The notes beneath the pieces are model-generated. The model worked only from the letters and a program-made list of their open reading frames with translations. It was not told where the DNA came from and did no database searches. A stretch of DNA of 46,800 nucleotides from Eubacteriaceae bacterium (GTDB taxonomy: Bacteria; Bacillota; Clostridia; Eubacteriales; Eubacteriaceae): assembly GCA_030156895.1 (NCBI GenBank), contig JASGLP010000022.1, positions 1 to 46,800 of the forward strand, in the 5' to 3' direction. The translations under genes and the position numbers were made by a program. Shown here piece by piece: positions 24,753 to 34,231 of this stretch (within the stretch, counting starts at the first letter, position 1; each line of letters opens with the position of its first letter).

Positions 24753-27257
24753 TTGGGATTTTTAGAACAAATCTTTGATAGCAGTAAAAAAGAGATTAAG
24801 CGACTTCAAAAAAAAGTAGATGAAGTGATTGCACTGGAGAGTAAGTTTAAGTCCATGAGTGATGAGGAACTTAAGAATCAGACGGTTTTATTTAAAGAAA
24901 GATTAGTGCAAGGGGAAACCCTCGACGACATATTAGTGGAAGCATTTGCGACGGTTCGTGAAGCTGGAGACAGAGTTTTGGGAATGCGTCATTTTCCGGT
25001 TCAGCTGTTGGGTGGCATGGTTCTCCACGAAGGGAATATTGCTGAGATGAAAACTGGTGAAGGAAAAACATTGGTTTCAACTTTGCCAGCTTATTTGAAT
25101 GCTCTTGAAGGAAATGGCGTATACATTGTAACAGTCAATGACTATCTGGCTAAACGTGACAGCGAATGGATGGGTCAGATTCATACATATTTAGGCTTAT
25201 CGGTTGGTTTGGTTGTCCATGGTTTGTCTTTTCAGGAAAAAATCGACGCATACGGCAGTGACATTGTTTATGGAACGAATAATGAATTTGGATTTGATTA
25301 TTTGCGGGATAACATGGCATCAACGAAAGCTCAACAGGTACAGCGGCAGTTGAATTTTGCAATTATTGATGAAGTGGATTCAGTCCTGGTGGATGAGGCT
25401 CGTACACCGCTGATTATTTCCGGAAGCGGTGATAAGAGTACGAAACTTTATGATTTGGCCAATGGATTTGCCAGAACGCTGCGTGACACAGACTATGAAA
25501 AAGATGAAAAAGCTAAATCGGTCATGCTGACTGACGAAGGGGTGATTAAGGCCGAGCGTTATTTCAATCTGGAAAATCTGGCTGATGTTGAGAATATGGA
25601 AGTATCGCATCATATTAATCAGGCGATGCATGCCAATCTTTTAATGTTTAAAGATCGCGATTATGTGGTAAAAGATGGTGAAATCATTATTGTTGATGAA
25701 TTTACCGGGCGTTTGATGCCTGGTCGACGCTATTCTAATGGTCTGCATCAGGCGATTGAGGCCAAAGAAAAAGTCAAAGTAAACCGTGAATCCAAAACAC
25801 TGGCGACGGTTACCTTCCAGAATTATTTCAGGATGTTTAAAAAGTTATCAGGGATGACAGGTACTGCCAAAACAGAAGAAGATGAGTTCCAAACCATATA
25901 TAATCTTAATGTCGTTTCCATCCCCACAAATCGACCGTTGGCACGTCAAGACCTGAATGATCTGGTCTATAAATCAGAAAAAGGCAAATTTCTGGCGGTT
26001 ACTGAGGAGGTCAAACGGCGACACGCTACGGGTCAGCCAATTTTGATCGGAACCATATCAATCGAGAAATCTGAACTGCTAAGTGGTTTTCTTAAACGAT
26101 CGGGGATAAAACATAATGTCCTAAATGCGAAATATCTGGAAAAGGAAGCTGAAATTGTCGCTAATGCCGGCCAAATGAATGCAGTAACGATTTCTACTAA
26201 TATGGCTGGTCGTGGTACTGATATCGTTCTGGGAGAAGGTGTTAAAGAAGTTGGTGGTCTACACATTCTGGGAACCGAAAGACACGAGAGTCGGCGAATT
26301 GATAATCAGCTGCGAGGTCGTGCCGGTCGTCAGGGTGATCCAGGCTCATCACAGTTCTTCGTATCCTTGGAAGATGATCTGATGCGGGTTTTTGGTTCCG
26401 AGAAAATTCAGAATCTGATCGAAACCATTGGAATGGAAGAAGAAATTCCAATTGAGAATAAGATGTTGACCAAAGGGATCGAAAATGCCCAGAAACGCGT
26501 GGAAGGCCGTAACTTTGATATCAGAAAGCATGTGCTGCAATATGATAATGTCATGAACCGTCAGCGTGAAATCATCTATCAGCAGCGTCAGGAAGTCATC
26601 AACGGAAAAGATGTGGAAGCAGAAATTCTTGATATGACTAAAACCGTCGTTGAAGCATATGTTAATATGTATACGGGTGAAGGAAACTACTTTGATGACT
26701 GGGATTTGGAAGGCTTAAAGAAGCATGTTGAAAGCAGTGTGCTGGTTAAAAATAATGTCGTTTTACCGGAAAAACCGGAATCTCGGGAAATGCTGACGGA
26801 AGCAATTCTGGCTAAATGTCATGAAGTTTTGAGCGAAAAACGGGACACAATTGGAGAAGAGCAGCTTCAGAATATTGAACGGGCTATCCTCTTAAGAAGT
26901 GTTGATTCGGCATGGATGGAGCATATTGACAATATGGATCATCTAAAGCAAGGGATCGGTCTGCGTGCCTATGGACAAAATGACCCGGTTAAAGCCTATA
27001 CCAAAGAAGGCTTCGACCTTTTTGATGATATGGTTATGCAGATCCAGGAAAACACCGTCCGCTACCTTTATAGTCTGGAAATTAAAAGCGCGCCAAAAGA
27101 AGAAAAGTCGGTCGATTTCAGTAACATGAAGACCAATGAAGCGCAGATTGAAGGCAATAGCCAGGGGGCACAGCAGCGTAAAACGCAAAAGGTTGGTCGC
27201 AATGACCCATGCCCATGTGGTTCTGGCAAGAAATATAAAAAATGCTGTGGCGCTTAA
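24753..27257 (+). CDS. secA: Preprotein translocase ATPase SecA
   Basis: SecA is the motor that pushes unfolded preproteins through SecYEG. The protein has 834 residues from TTG 24753, which lies eight bases after AGGAG (24740-24744) and gives [21 protein letters not shown] 24744 overlaps that ribosome binding site. In order: [19 protein letters not shown] (Walker A), [20 protein letters not shown] (Walker B), [20 protein letters not shown], the helicase motifs [12 protein letters not shown] and [18 protein letters not shown], the scaffold domain, and the zinc-binding C-terminus [25 protein letters not shown] at 24703-24708 may be its -10 box, but the -35 is weak. prfB follows 170 bases later. 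Confidence 0.97.
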   Translation: MGFLEQIFDSSKKEIKRLQKKVDEVIALESKFKSMSDEELKNQTVLFKERLVQGETLDDILVEAFATVREAGDRVLGMRHFPVQLLGGMVLHEGNIAEMKTGEGKTLVSTLPAYLNALEGNGVYIVTVNDYLAKRDSEWMGQIHTYLGLSVGLVVHGLSFQEKIDAYGSDIVYGTNNEFGFDYLRDNMASTKAQQVQRQLNFAIIDEVDSVLVDEARTPLIISGSGDKSTKLYDLANGFARTLRDTDYEKDEKAKSVMLTDEGVIKAERYFNLENLADVENMEVSHHINQAMHANLLMFKDRDYVVKDGEIIIVDEFTGRLMPGRRYSNGLHQAIEAKEKVKVNRESKTLATVTFQNYFRMFKKLSGMTGTAKTEEDEFQTIYNLNVVSIPTNRPLARQDLNDLVYKSEKGKFLAVTEEVKRRHATGQPILIGTISIEKSELLSGFLKRSGIKHNVLNAKYLEKEAEIVANAGQMNAVTISTNMAGRGTDIVLGEGVKEVGGLHILGTERHESRRIDNQLRGRAGRQGDPGSSQFFVSLEDDLMRVFGSEKIQNLIETIGMEEEIPIENKMLTKGIENAQKRVEGRNFDIRKHVLQYDNVMNRQREIIYQQRQEVINGKDVEAEILDMTKTVVEAYVNMYTGEGNYFDDWDLEGLKKHVESSVLVKNNVVLPEKPESREMLTEAILAKCHEVLSEKRDTIGEEQLQNIERAILLRSVDSAWMEHIDNMDHLKQGIGLRAYGQNDPVKAYTKEGFDLFDDMVMQIQENTVRYLYSLEIKSAPKEEKSVDFSNMKTNEAQIEGNSQGAQQRKTQKVGRNDPCPCGSGKKYKKCCGA

Positions 27258-27278
27258 GAAAACAGTCTATCCTTAAGC
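27252..27278 (+). other. Hairpin overlapping the secA stop codon
   Basis: GCTTAAG (27252-27258) pairs with CTTAAGC (27272-27278) around a 13-base loop. No T-tract follows, so it is not a standard terminator; it may stabilise or punctuate the secA-prfB transcript. Confidence 0.4.
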
Positions 27279-27427
27279 AATTTACGGCAGTGATCATAAG
27301 AAAAGTATTTTAAAATATACGGTATCTTGTCCAATTCATTCAAAGGGCAAAACCATTGACAAGGAAATGGACTTGAAAGTATTTGAATAAACCTGAAAAT
27401 TTTACAGTGAAAGGAAGTGAAGATGAG

Positions 27428-28544
27428 ATGGATTTATATGAAGATAAATTATTGATCCAATCAATGGAAAAAAAACTGACAGAATTGGGGAACTCTCTTT
27501 GACTTGCCAGTCTTAAAAGAGCGAATTGGGGTTCTCGAAGCAATCACTGAGCAAGCAGATTTTTGGAATGATCAGAAAAAGGCTCAGCTGGTTTTAAAGG
27601 AATTAAAAATTCTTAAAATGAAAACCGATCAGTATGACACACTTTCCGAAGAAATGGATGATCTGCTGGTGATGGTTGAACTGATTGAAGCGGGTGAGAC
27701 CTTTGAAGAGTTTTCAGACAGTCTCAAAAAACTAAATGAAAAAATCGAGAGTTTCCATATCGAAACCATTCTTTCGGGTGAATTTGACAGTAACAACGCC
27801 ATTATTTCTTTACATCCCGGTGCTGGGGGAACAGAATCCCAGGATTGGACGGAGATGCTTTTAAGAATGTATACGCGTTGGGCAGAGAAAAAAGGCTACA
27901 AGGTCAAAACGCTTGATTTACAGCCTGGTGATGTCGCAGGCATAAAAAGTGTCACGCTGATGATCGAGGGAATCAATGCCTATGGTTATCTGAAAACCGA
28001 ACGAGGTGTTCACCGACTGGTGCGGATCTCGCCCTTTGATTCGTCTGGTCGGCGTCATACCTCATTTGCATCGCTGGATGTGGTGCCGGAAGTTGATGAT
28101 TCAGTGGAAATTGAAATCAAGCCCGAGGATTTGCGGATTGATACCTATCGCGCCAGTGGCGCTGGTGGCCAGCATGTCAATAAAACAGAATCGGCGGTGC
28201 GCATTACCCATCTGCCCACTGGAGTTGTGGTTCAGTGTCAGAACGAACGATCACAGCATCAGAATAAAGATGTTGCCATGAATATGCTTAAAGGCAAGCT
28301 TGTTGAAATTATGGAACAGGAAAAAATGGAACATATTGAGGATATCAAGGGCGATTACAGTCAGATCGCCTGGGGCAGCCAGATCCGTTCCTATGTTTTT
28401 CATCCCTACAACATGGTTAAGGATCATCGAACCAATGTGGAAGTGGGAAATGTTGGCAGTGTCATGGATGGCGACTTGGATGCGTTTATGAATGCTTATC
28501 TCAATTCAATGGTTGAGTCAGGCAGCGGACAGATCAAGGAATAA
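27428..28544 (+). CDS. prfB: Peptide chain release factor 2, needs a +1 frameshift
   Basis: RF2 reads UGA and UAA stop codons. Translation starts at ATG 27428 (AAGGAAG upstream), runs 24 codons to CTT TGA at 27497-27502, and must slip by +1 to GAC at 27501 to continue. The joined product has 371 residues, normal for RF2. The anticodon-mimicking tripeptide lies in RISPFDSSGRRHTSFA, and the peptidyl-hydrolysis motif is GAGGQHVNKTESAVRI. The slip site is the classic autoregulation: low RF2 lets the ribosome pause at UGA and shift. The stop codon is within 15 bases of the next gene, so prfB may be co-transcribed with the homocysteine operon. Confidence 0.96.
27487..27503 (+). promoter_or_regulatory. 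Programmed +1 frameshift site of prfB
   Basis: The slippery CTT (27497-27499) is followed by TGA C (27500-27503), the same CUU UGA C as in most bacteria. A Shine-Dalgarno-like GGGG (27487-27490) lies six bases upstream of CTT, rather than the usual three. Confidence 0.92.
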
Positions 28545-28558
28545 TGCGGGAGGAAAAT

Positions 28559-29722
28559 ATGGCAAAAAGCTATGCTCAAATCAACGAAAAAATTAAAAAT
28601 GGTGATGCGGTAGTGGTAACTGCCGAAGAGGTAATTGAAATTGTTGCAAAACGAGGAATAAAAGAAGCGGCAGAGTATGTCGATGTTGTGACAACTGCGA
28701 CTTTTGGTCCCATGTGCTCGTCTGGTGCTTTTTTGAATTTTGGACATTCCGATCCACCGATTCGCATGAGTCAAATTATGCTTAATAATGTGGAAGCCTA
28801 TGGTGGACTAGCAGCTGTTGATACATATCTGGGTGCTACTCAGCCGTCAACGGACCAGGGCATTGACTATGGCGGAGCCCATGTCATCGAAGACCTGATT
28901 GCAGGTAAATCTGTTCATCTTGTGGCTAAGTCTCAGGGGACTGACTGTTATCCTCGTACCGAAATTGACACTTGGGTAGATATTAATGATTTAAATGAAG
29001 CATATCTTTATAATCCCAGAAATGTGTATCAGAACTATAATGCCGCTATTAATACTTCTGCTAAGCGAATTTTTACCTATATGGGTATTTTAAAACCCAA
29101 TATGGGAAATGTTACCTATTCGACGTCTGGGCAGTTGAGTCCGCTTCTGAATGACCCATTATTACGAACTATTGGAATGGGTACACGCATTTTCTTTGGA
29201 GGTGCCCAGGGGTATGTTTCCTGGATGGGAACCCAGTTTAATACTGCCTGTAGCCGTGATGAAAATGGCTTTCCTCTAACTCCAGGGGCGACATTGGCGC
29301 TGATTGGCAATATGAAAGAAATGGATTCCCGATATATCCGGGGCGCGGCTTATGAAAAATATGGCACATCGATGTTTGTTGGGGTTGGCATTCCGATTCC
29401 AATTCTTGATGAAGAAATGATGAAATTTGTGTCAGTTACCAATAAAGATCTGACGACAAATATAATTGACTATAGTGTTCAAGGTAAATCACGACCGACA
29501 ATCAAAAATGTCAGCTATGAGGAGCTGCGTAGCGGCAGTGTTGATATATCGGGCAAAAAAATAAAAACTTCGCCTATGTCCAGTTTGAAAATGGCTAGAG
29601 AAATTGCTGGTGAATTAAAAAACTGGATTCAAAAGCAGCAGTTTTATCTGCAGGAACCGGTGACGCAGTTCCCGATGGCGAACACGGTTAATGGATTGGA
29701 AATCAGAAAGGCGGAAAAATAA
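28559..29722 (+). CDS. ahcA: Homocysteine biosynthesis protein, DUF39/COG1900 (AhcA-like)
   Basis: Members of this family (PF01837) work with a NIL-ferredoxin to make homocysteine from aspartate semialdehyde and sulfide, shown genetically in methanogens; the same job here is inferred. The protein has 387 residues. ATG 28559 follows GGGAGG by about five bases; an ATG at 28544 overlaps the prfB stop without a suitable site. Two cysteines that look conserved in the family are C53 (FGPMCSSGAFLNF) and C130 (AKSQGTDCYPRTEI); persulfide chemistry has been proposed for them. Another family segment is FFGGAQGYVSWMGTQFN. It shares its stop codon base with the next gene's ATG, so the pair is tightly coupled. 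Confidence 0.88.
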   Translation: MAKSYAQINEKIKNGDAVVVTAEEVIEIVAKRGIKEAAEYVDVVTTATFGPMCSSGAFLNFGHSDPPIRMSQIMLNNVEAYGGLAAVDTYLGATQPSTDQGIDYGGAHVIEDLIAGKSVHLVAKSQGTDCYPRTEIDTWVDINDLNEAYLYNPRNVYQNYNAAINTSAKRIFTYMGILKPNMGNVTYSTSGQLSPLLNDPLLRTIGMGTRIFFGGAQGYVSWMGTQFNTACSRDENGFPLTPGATLALIGNMKEMDSRYIRGAAYEKYGTSMFVGVGIPIPILDEEMMKFVSVTNKDLTTNIIDYSVQGKSRPTIKNVSYEELRSGSVDISGKKIKTSPMSSLKMAREIAGELKNWIQKQQFYLQEPVTQFPMANTVNGLEIRKAEK

Positions 29723-30126
29723 TGGTTGTTAAAAAATTATTATTATCTTTTCCACAAGGGTCAGCTGGGGAGCCGGTTGCGATGGAATTGATCAAAACTT
29801 ATAATCTGGATTTCAACATTTTAAAAGCTTTTATTGATGATAATATTAAAGGAACCCTCTTGCTTGAAGTACGAGGAGAAAATGAAAATATCGACAACGG
29901 CATGACTTTTTTAAGAGAACATCAGGTTGGTGTTCGTGAAATTGAGTCCGTTATTGAAGTAAATCATGATGAGTGTGTCGATTGTGGGGCCTGTACTGCT
30001 GTTTGTGCTGTTGATGCACTGGAAATGGATAGTGATTTTAATTTGATTCATCATGAAGACAAATGCCTCGAATGTATGCAATGTGTTCAGGCTTGTCCGA
30101 TGCGAGCCATTCGGGCTTTGATTTAA
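29722..30126 (+). CDS. ahcB: NIL-domain ferredoxin (AhcB-like)
   Basis: This 134-residue protein has a NIL domain (about 1-78, containing LLLSFPQGSAGEPVAMELIK) fused to a two-cluster ferredoxin. The cluster ligands are C85, C88, C91 and C95 in CVDCGACTAVC, and C115, C118, C121 and C125 in CLECMQCVQAC, consistent with two [4Fe-4S] clusters. It probably delivers electrons or sulfur for the DUF39 protein in homocysteine formation; this role is known for the methanogen pair and inferred here. Its ATG overlaps the upstream stop codon (TAATG), and it runs directly into the UPF0280 gene. Confidence 0.9.
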   Translation: MVVKKLLLSFPQGSAGEPVAMELIKTYNLDFNILKAFIDDNIKGTLLLEVRGENENIDNGMTFLREHQVGVREIESVIEVNHDECVDCGACTAVCAVDALEMDSDFNLIHHEDKCLECMQCVQACPMRAIRALI

Positions 30127-30128
30127 AG

Positions 30129-30860
30129 ATGATGTTTGAGGAGCGCGTTTATCGCGAAGCAATGAAAGCCTCTGATCTTTCATATTTCCAGATTGAGGAA
30201 ATGGAGACAGATCTTTATATTGGAGTTGAAGGACATGCTTTAAAGGCTGACTTTATTAAGATGATTCATGCCGAAGTTAAAAGCCAGCGGGCGGCTATTC
30301 TTGATTATGAAAAACGCAATCCAGGCTTTATTCATTCCCTGATTCCAATTCGACAAAGAGGGACAGCAGCGCCAATTGTCGCAGATATGATTGAAGCGTC
30401 ACAAAAAACTTCGATCGGTCCAATGGGAGCTGTAGCCGGTGCAATGGCTAAGCAGATCGGGAAGATGATTGCCCTTCATTCCAGTGAGGTGATCATTGAA
30501 AATGGCGGAGACATATTTCTTCAATCCGATAAAACCAGACGGATTGCTCTTTATACGAACAATGAACATTTTAAAAATCTAGGCTTAAAGATAAAACCAT
30601 ACTGGAAAGCTTTAGGAATCTGTACATCTTCTGGAACCATGGGGCATTCATTAAGCTTCGGTAAAGCGGATTCGGTTACTGTAATCAGTGAAAATCCAGC
30701 CTTGGCGGATGCGGCTGCTACGGCGTTGGGAAATCGAATTAAAGATGCCAGCGACATTGAAAATGGACTTGAGTGGGTGAAAAATGTTCCCGGTGTTCTT
30801 GGTGCTTTAATCATCGTAGAAGATAAAATGGGAGCATGGGGTAGAATTGAGTTATGTTAG
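30129..30860 (+). CDS. UPF0280/COG2122 protein, third homocysteine gene
   Basis: This 243-residue protein belongs to the ApbE-related UPF0280 family. The recognisable core is RGTAAPIVADMIEASQKTS followed by IGPMGAVAGAMAKQIGK and ENGGDIFLQSD. A COG2122 member is required for homocysteine synthesis in a methanogen, and the neighbours here are the other two members of that set, so the same role is likely. ATG 30129 lies two bases after the ahcB stop codon; no good ribosome binding site is visible, so translation probably depends on coupling. ATG 30132 is an equally possible start. In-frame codons further upstream belong to ahcB. Confidence 0.83.
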   Translation: MMFEERVYREAMKASDLSYFQIEEMETDLYIGVEGHALKADFIKMIHAEVKSQRAAILDYEKRNPGFIHSLIPIRQRGTAAPIVADMIEASQKTSIGPMGAVAGAMAKQIGKMIALHSSEVIIENGGDIFLQSDKTRRIALYTNNEHFKNLGLKIKPYWKALGICTSSGTMGHSLSFGKADSVTVISENPALADAAATALGNRIKDASDIENGLEWVKNVPGVLGALIIVEDKMGAWGRIELC

Positions 30861-30874
30861 CTTAGGAGGATCAA

Positions 30875-33229
30875 ATGAAGAGTATTTTACAATCGAAAAG
30901 ACTTTATTTGGATGGCGCTATGGGCAGCCAGTTGCAGGAAAAGCTTTCATCAATCGGGCTGATTCCTGAAGAACTAAACCTTACCAATCCGCAAGTGATT
31001 AGAGAAATCCATCAGGCCTATCGGGATGCCGGCGCTAACATTTTGTTAAGCTCAACATTTGGTGCCAATCGCTATAAACTTAAAAACAGTGCCTATTCTG
31101 TTTCTCAAATCGTAACCGCTGCAGTCGAAAATGTCAGAGCAGCCGAGCCTGATTATGTTGGCCTGGATATTGGCCCCATCGGCGCTCTAATTGGATCCTT
31201 GGGTGATATTGAATTTGAAGAGGCAGTTTCGATTTTCAAAGAAGTAATCGAAGCAGGACAAGCCGCAGGCGTTGACCTGATTGTGATTGAAACCATCACG
31301 GATATTTGTGAAGCCAGAGCGGCTGTAATTGCAGCAAAAGAAGTGTCTGATTTGCCGATCATTGTCTCGATGACATATGAGGAGAATGGCCGAACATTAA
31401 CGGGTAGTGATCCTTTGAGTGTTGTTAATATTCTACAGGGGATGGGTGTTGATGTAATCGGGATTAATTGCTCAACAGGACCGCAAGGGATGATACCAAT
31501 TATTAAGGAGCTCCTTGAATATGCCAGTGTCCCTATTATGGTTGAGCCTAATGCCGGTTTGCCTAAAATGATTGGAGATAAAACCCAATACGACATTAGT
31601 GCCGATCAGTTTTCAGCTTTTATGAAGGAAATTGCCAAAATGGGTGCGACGCATTTAGGTGGTTGCTGTGGGACGACTCCGGAACATATCAGCAAAATGA
31701 TTGCGGCAACAAAAGAGATTAAGCTTGCCGAGAAGAAAACGCAAGGGTTTACGGCGGCCTCATCAGCCACTAAAACAGAGTTTCTTGGGGATGACGTATT
31801 GGTCATCGGTGAATCGATTAATCCCACAACGAATGACCTATTAAAAGATTCTTTAAAACAAGGGCGTCTTAATATCGTTTCGGAGTTGGCGCTAAGCCAG
31901 AAAAAAGATGGTGCAAAGATTTTGGATATAAATCTTGGTCTACCGGGTATTGATGAGAAAGACTTAATGATTAAGGCGGTTGACGCAGTTTCAAAACTAG
32001 TGGATTTGCCATTGCAAATTGACTCTTCGAATCCAGAAGTAATAGCTGCTGTCTTAAGATCCTACCCCGGCCGAGCGATCATTAACTCTGTTAATGGCAA
32101 AAAGTCCTCACTCGATGCGATCTTACCCATTGCGAAAAAATATGGGGCTCTGGTTCTGGGTCTGACAATGGATGAAAGTGGAATCCCTGATTCAGTTGAA
32201 AAAAGGCTGGAAATTGCAGAAAGAATTATTGCTTCTGGAAAAGACTTTGGACTCTCAACATCGGATTTTTTAATGGACTGTCTGGTGCTGACGGCTTCTG
32301 CCCAACAGAAAGAGGTCAAAGAAACCCTAAAGGCGGTTTCAGCTATTCGCGACCGCTATGACATACCAACTGTTTTAGGGGTTTCCAATATTTCTTTTGG
32401 ATTGCCAAATCGTGAACTTTTAAATCGGACTTTTCTATCGATGGCCTTAAATCACGGTTTGACTAATCCCATTATGAATCCTGGCGATCAGGAAATGATG
32501 GATACGATTAGTGCTTTTCGGGCGCTTTGGGGTTATGATGGGCAGTGTATCGAGTATGCCAATGCCTATAAAGAAGTTAAAGAAACAGTGCTAAAAATTT
32601 CGACTGAAAAAGTCAGTCTCAAGCTATTAATCGAGGAGGGTCAATCTGATAAGGCGAAAGAACTGACAGAGAAACTTCTTGAAACGAAAGAGGCTATGGA
32701 AATTGTCAATCAGGAAATTATTCCGGGCTTGGATGCTGTTGGTGATGCATTTGAAACCGGAGAGGTTTTTTTGCCGCATCTGATGTTTGCGGCTGAGACT
32801 GCTCAGAAAGCCTTTGAAGCGATTAAAGAAAAAATGGAGCGCGAAGGGATTGTACAAGTCAGTAAAGGAAAAATTATACTGGCAACAGTTGAAGGTGATG
32901 TCCACGACATCGGCAAAAATATTTTGAAAGTCATTCTGGAAAATTATGGTTATACAGTTCTCGATTTAGGAAAGGACGTTGGCGCGGAAACGATCTTAGA
33001 GACCATTTTGGCTGAGAATGTCACCTTGATTGGCCTAAGCGCTTTGATGACGACAACTGTCAGAAGTATGAAAAGTATCATTGAATATTTGCGGGAGAAA
33101 ACCTCCAATCTTTCGATTATGGTGGGAGGGGCAGTTTTAACACCTGAATATGCCATGGAGATCGGAGCCGATTTTTATGGAAAAGATGCCCGAGAAGGTG
33201 TATCAATTGCCAGAAAAGTTTTCGAATAA
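30875..33229 (+). CDS. metH: Cobalamin-dependent methionine synthase without reactivation domain
   Basis: The enzyme transfers a methyl group from methyl-tetrahydrofolate to homocysteine via cobalamin. The protein has 784 residues. The homocysteine domain (1-285) has the zinc ligands C199 (GINCS) and C264/C265 (LGGCCGTTP). The pterin domain (about 305-560) includes VIGESINPTTND. A helical cap follows, and the B12-binding domain ends the protein with EGDVHDIGKNI, where H677 should ligate cobalt. The C-terminal SAM-dependent reactivation domain of the 1,200-residue type is missing. The start has TAGGAGG six bases upstream. It follows the homocysteine genes by 14 bases, so substrate and product enzymes are made together. 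Confidence 0.93.
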   Translation: MKSILQSKRLYLDGAMGSQLQEKLSSIGLIPEELNLTNPQVIREIHQAYRDAGANILLSSTFGANRYKLKNSAYSVSQIVTAAVENVRAAEPDYVGLDIGPIGALIGSLGDIEFEEAVSIFKEVIEAGQAAGVDLIVIETITDICEARAAVIAAKEVSDLPIIVSMTYEENGRTLTGSDPLSVVNILQGMGVDVIGINCSTGPQGMIPIIKELLEYASVPIMVEPNAGLPKMIGDKTQYDISADQFSAFMKEIAKMGATHLGGCCGTTPEHISKMIAATKEIKLAEKKTQGFTAASSATKTEFLGDDVLVIGESINPTTNDLLKDSLKQGRLNIVSELALSQKKDGAKILDINLGLPGIDEKDLMIKAVDAVSKLVDLPLQIDSSNPEVIAAVLRSYPGRAIINSVNGKKSSLDAILPIAKKYGALVLGLTMDESGIPDSVEKRLEIAERIIASGKDFGLSTSDFLMDCLVLTASAQQKEVKETLKAVSAIRDRYDIPTVLGVSNISFGLPNRELLNRTFLSMALNHGLTNPIMNPGDQEMMDTISAFRALWGYDGQCIEYANAYKEVKETVLKISTEKVSLKLLIEEGQSDKAKELTEKLLETKEAMEIVNQEIIPGLDAVGDAFETGEVFLPHLMFAAETAQKAFEAIKEKMEREGIVQVSKGKIILATVEGDVHDIGKNILKVILENYGYTVLDLGKDVGAETILETILAENVTLIGLSALMTTTVRSMKSIIEYLREKTSNLSIMVGGAVLTPEYAMEIGADFYGKDAREGVSIARKVFE

Positions 33230-33294
33230 TTAATAAATAGCTGCTCATGTTCTTTATACTTTCCTCCAAAAGATTAAGAAAGTTGTAATAGACT

Positions 33295-33323
33295 TTGACT
33301 TCAATGTTAATATAATCTATAAT
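33295..33323 (+). promoter_or_regulatory. Sigma-A promoter for the rubredoxin-flavin reductase
   Basis: TTGACT (33295-33300) and TATAAT (33318-33323) have a 17-base spacer. A second TATAAT at 33311 is too close to the -35 box to be the partner. Confidence 0.8.
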
Positions 33324-33360
33324 GATTTTAATATTCATACCAGAGAAAGCGGGGAGCAAA

Positions 33361-34104
33361 ATGAAAAAATGGCGATGTACAGTTTGTAATTATGTTCATA
33401 CTGGGGATACACCCCCGGATAAATGTCCAGTCTGTGGTGTCGGTCCTGAAAAATTTGTGTTAATTGAAGAGGAAGCAGAAAAACCTCCCATAAAAGAAAA
33501 AAAATGGCGATGCACGGTTTGTAACTATATTCATGTGGGTGAGAATCCACCAGATATTTGCCCCATTTGCAAAGTTGGACCGGAGAAATTTGTCCTGGTA
33601 GAAGAAAACCCGGACGACCTGCCGGAAGAAAAGCGGGAAGCGATTCAGCAGCTTTTATTTAATATCTCATATGGCTTATATGTTATTTCTTCAAAAAAAG
33701 ATGATAAGCTCAATGCCATGGTCTCAAATACTTTCATTCAGGTTACCAACACGCCACTTAAAGCAAGTGTTTGCTTGGGAAAAGGAACCCTGACTTCCGA
33801 ATACGTACTTGAATCAGGTGTTTTTGGGGTATCGATCCTTAGTAAGGAAAACCATGATTTAGTCAAACATTTCGGCTATCAGACGGGTCGGGATGTGGAT
33901 AAGTTTAAAGATATGAGTTATGTAACCGGCGAAAAAACGGGATGTCCTGGCCTTTTAAACTCAATTTGTTATGTTGAATGCGAAGTTGAACAGACCATTG
34001 ATTTAGGAACCCATTATATGTTTATTGCCAAGGTTCTGGAAGGTGATGGTTTCAAAAAAGAGGAACCAATGACTTACGCCTATTACCGAGCTACCCGTTA
34101 TTAA
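33361..34104 (+). CDS. Twin-rubredoxin flavin reductase (high-molecular-weight rubredoxin type)
   Basis: This 247-residue redox protein has three domains. Two rubredoxin-like knuckles come first: C6, C9, C22 and C25, then C51, C54, C67 and C70. Each is C-x2-C-x12-C-x2-C, the short rubrerythrin type, and the two copies are near-identical around WRCTVCNY. Residues 90-247 are an FMN-binding flavin reductase domain (SNTFIQVTNTPLKASVCL). In acetogens such proteins pass electrons from NADH to flavodiiron proteins for oxygen or NO removal; that role is inferred. ATG 33361 follows GGGGAG; upstream in-frame codons overlap the promoter. It is monocistronic, with its own promoter and terminator. Confidence 0.85.
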   Translation: MKKWRCTVCNYVHTGDTPPDKCPVCGVGPEKFVLIEEEAEKPPIKEKKWRCTVCNYIHVGENPPDICPICKVGPEKFVLVEENPDDLPEEKREAIQQLLFNISYGLYVISSKKDDKLNAMVSNTFIQVTNTPLKASVCLGKGTLTSEYVLESGVFGVSILSKENHDLVKHFGYQTGRDVDKFKDMSYVTGEKTGCPGLLNSICYVECEVEQTIDLGTHYMFIAKVLEGDGFKKEEPMTYAYYRATRY

Positions 34105-34110
34105 ATAAGC

Positions 34111-34139
34111 AAAGCCCCTGCTGATGCAGGGGCTTTCAA
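34111..34139 (+). terminator. Hairpin terminator after the flavin reductase
   Basis: AAAGCCCCTGC (34111-34121) pairs perfectly with GCAGGGGCTTT (34126-34136) around TGAT. The T-run is only three bases. Confidence 0.75.
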
Positions 34140-34176
34140 CGTGCAGGAAAATTTGTTTAGCTAGTTTAGTATCAAT

Positions 34177-34206
34177 AAAAGCCCCCTGAATTGGCAGGGG
34201 GCTTTT
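34177..34206. terminator. Second hairpin terminator, serving mainly the minus-strand operon
   Basis: AAAAGCCCCCTG (34177-34188) pairs with CAGGGGGCTTTT (34195-34206). Read on the minus strand it is followed by a T-rich run, so it should end the DUF1667 operon. Confidence 0.82.
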
Positions 34207-34231
34207 GAGGAAATTGGGTTAAGGGTTTAAC

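Noticed and set aside
28545-28558. SAM or T-box riboswitch controlling the methionine operon
   Set aside because: Only 14 bases separate prfB from ahcA and the gaps inside the operon are too short; no such element is visible upstream of metH either.
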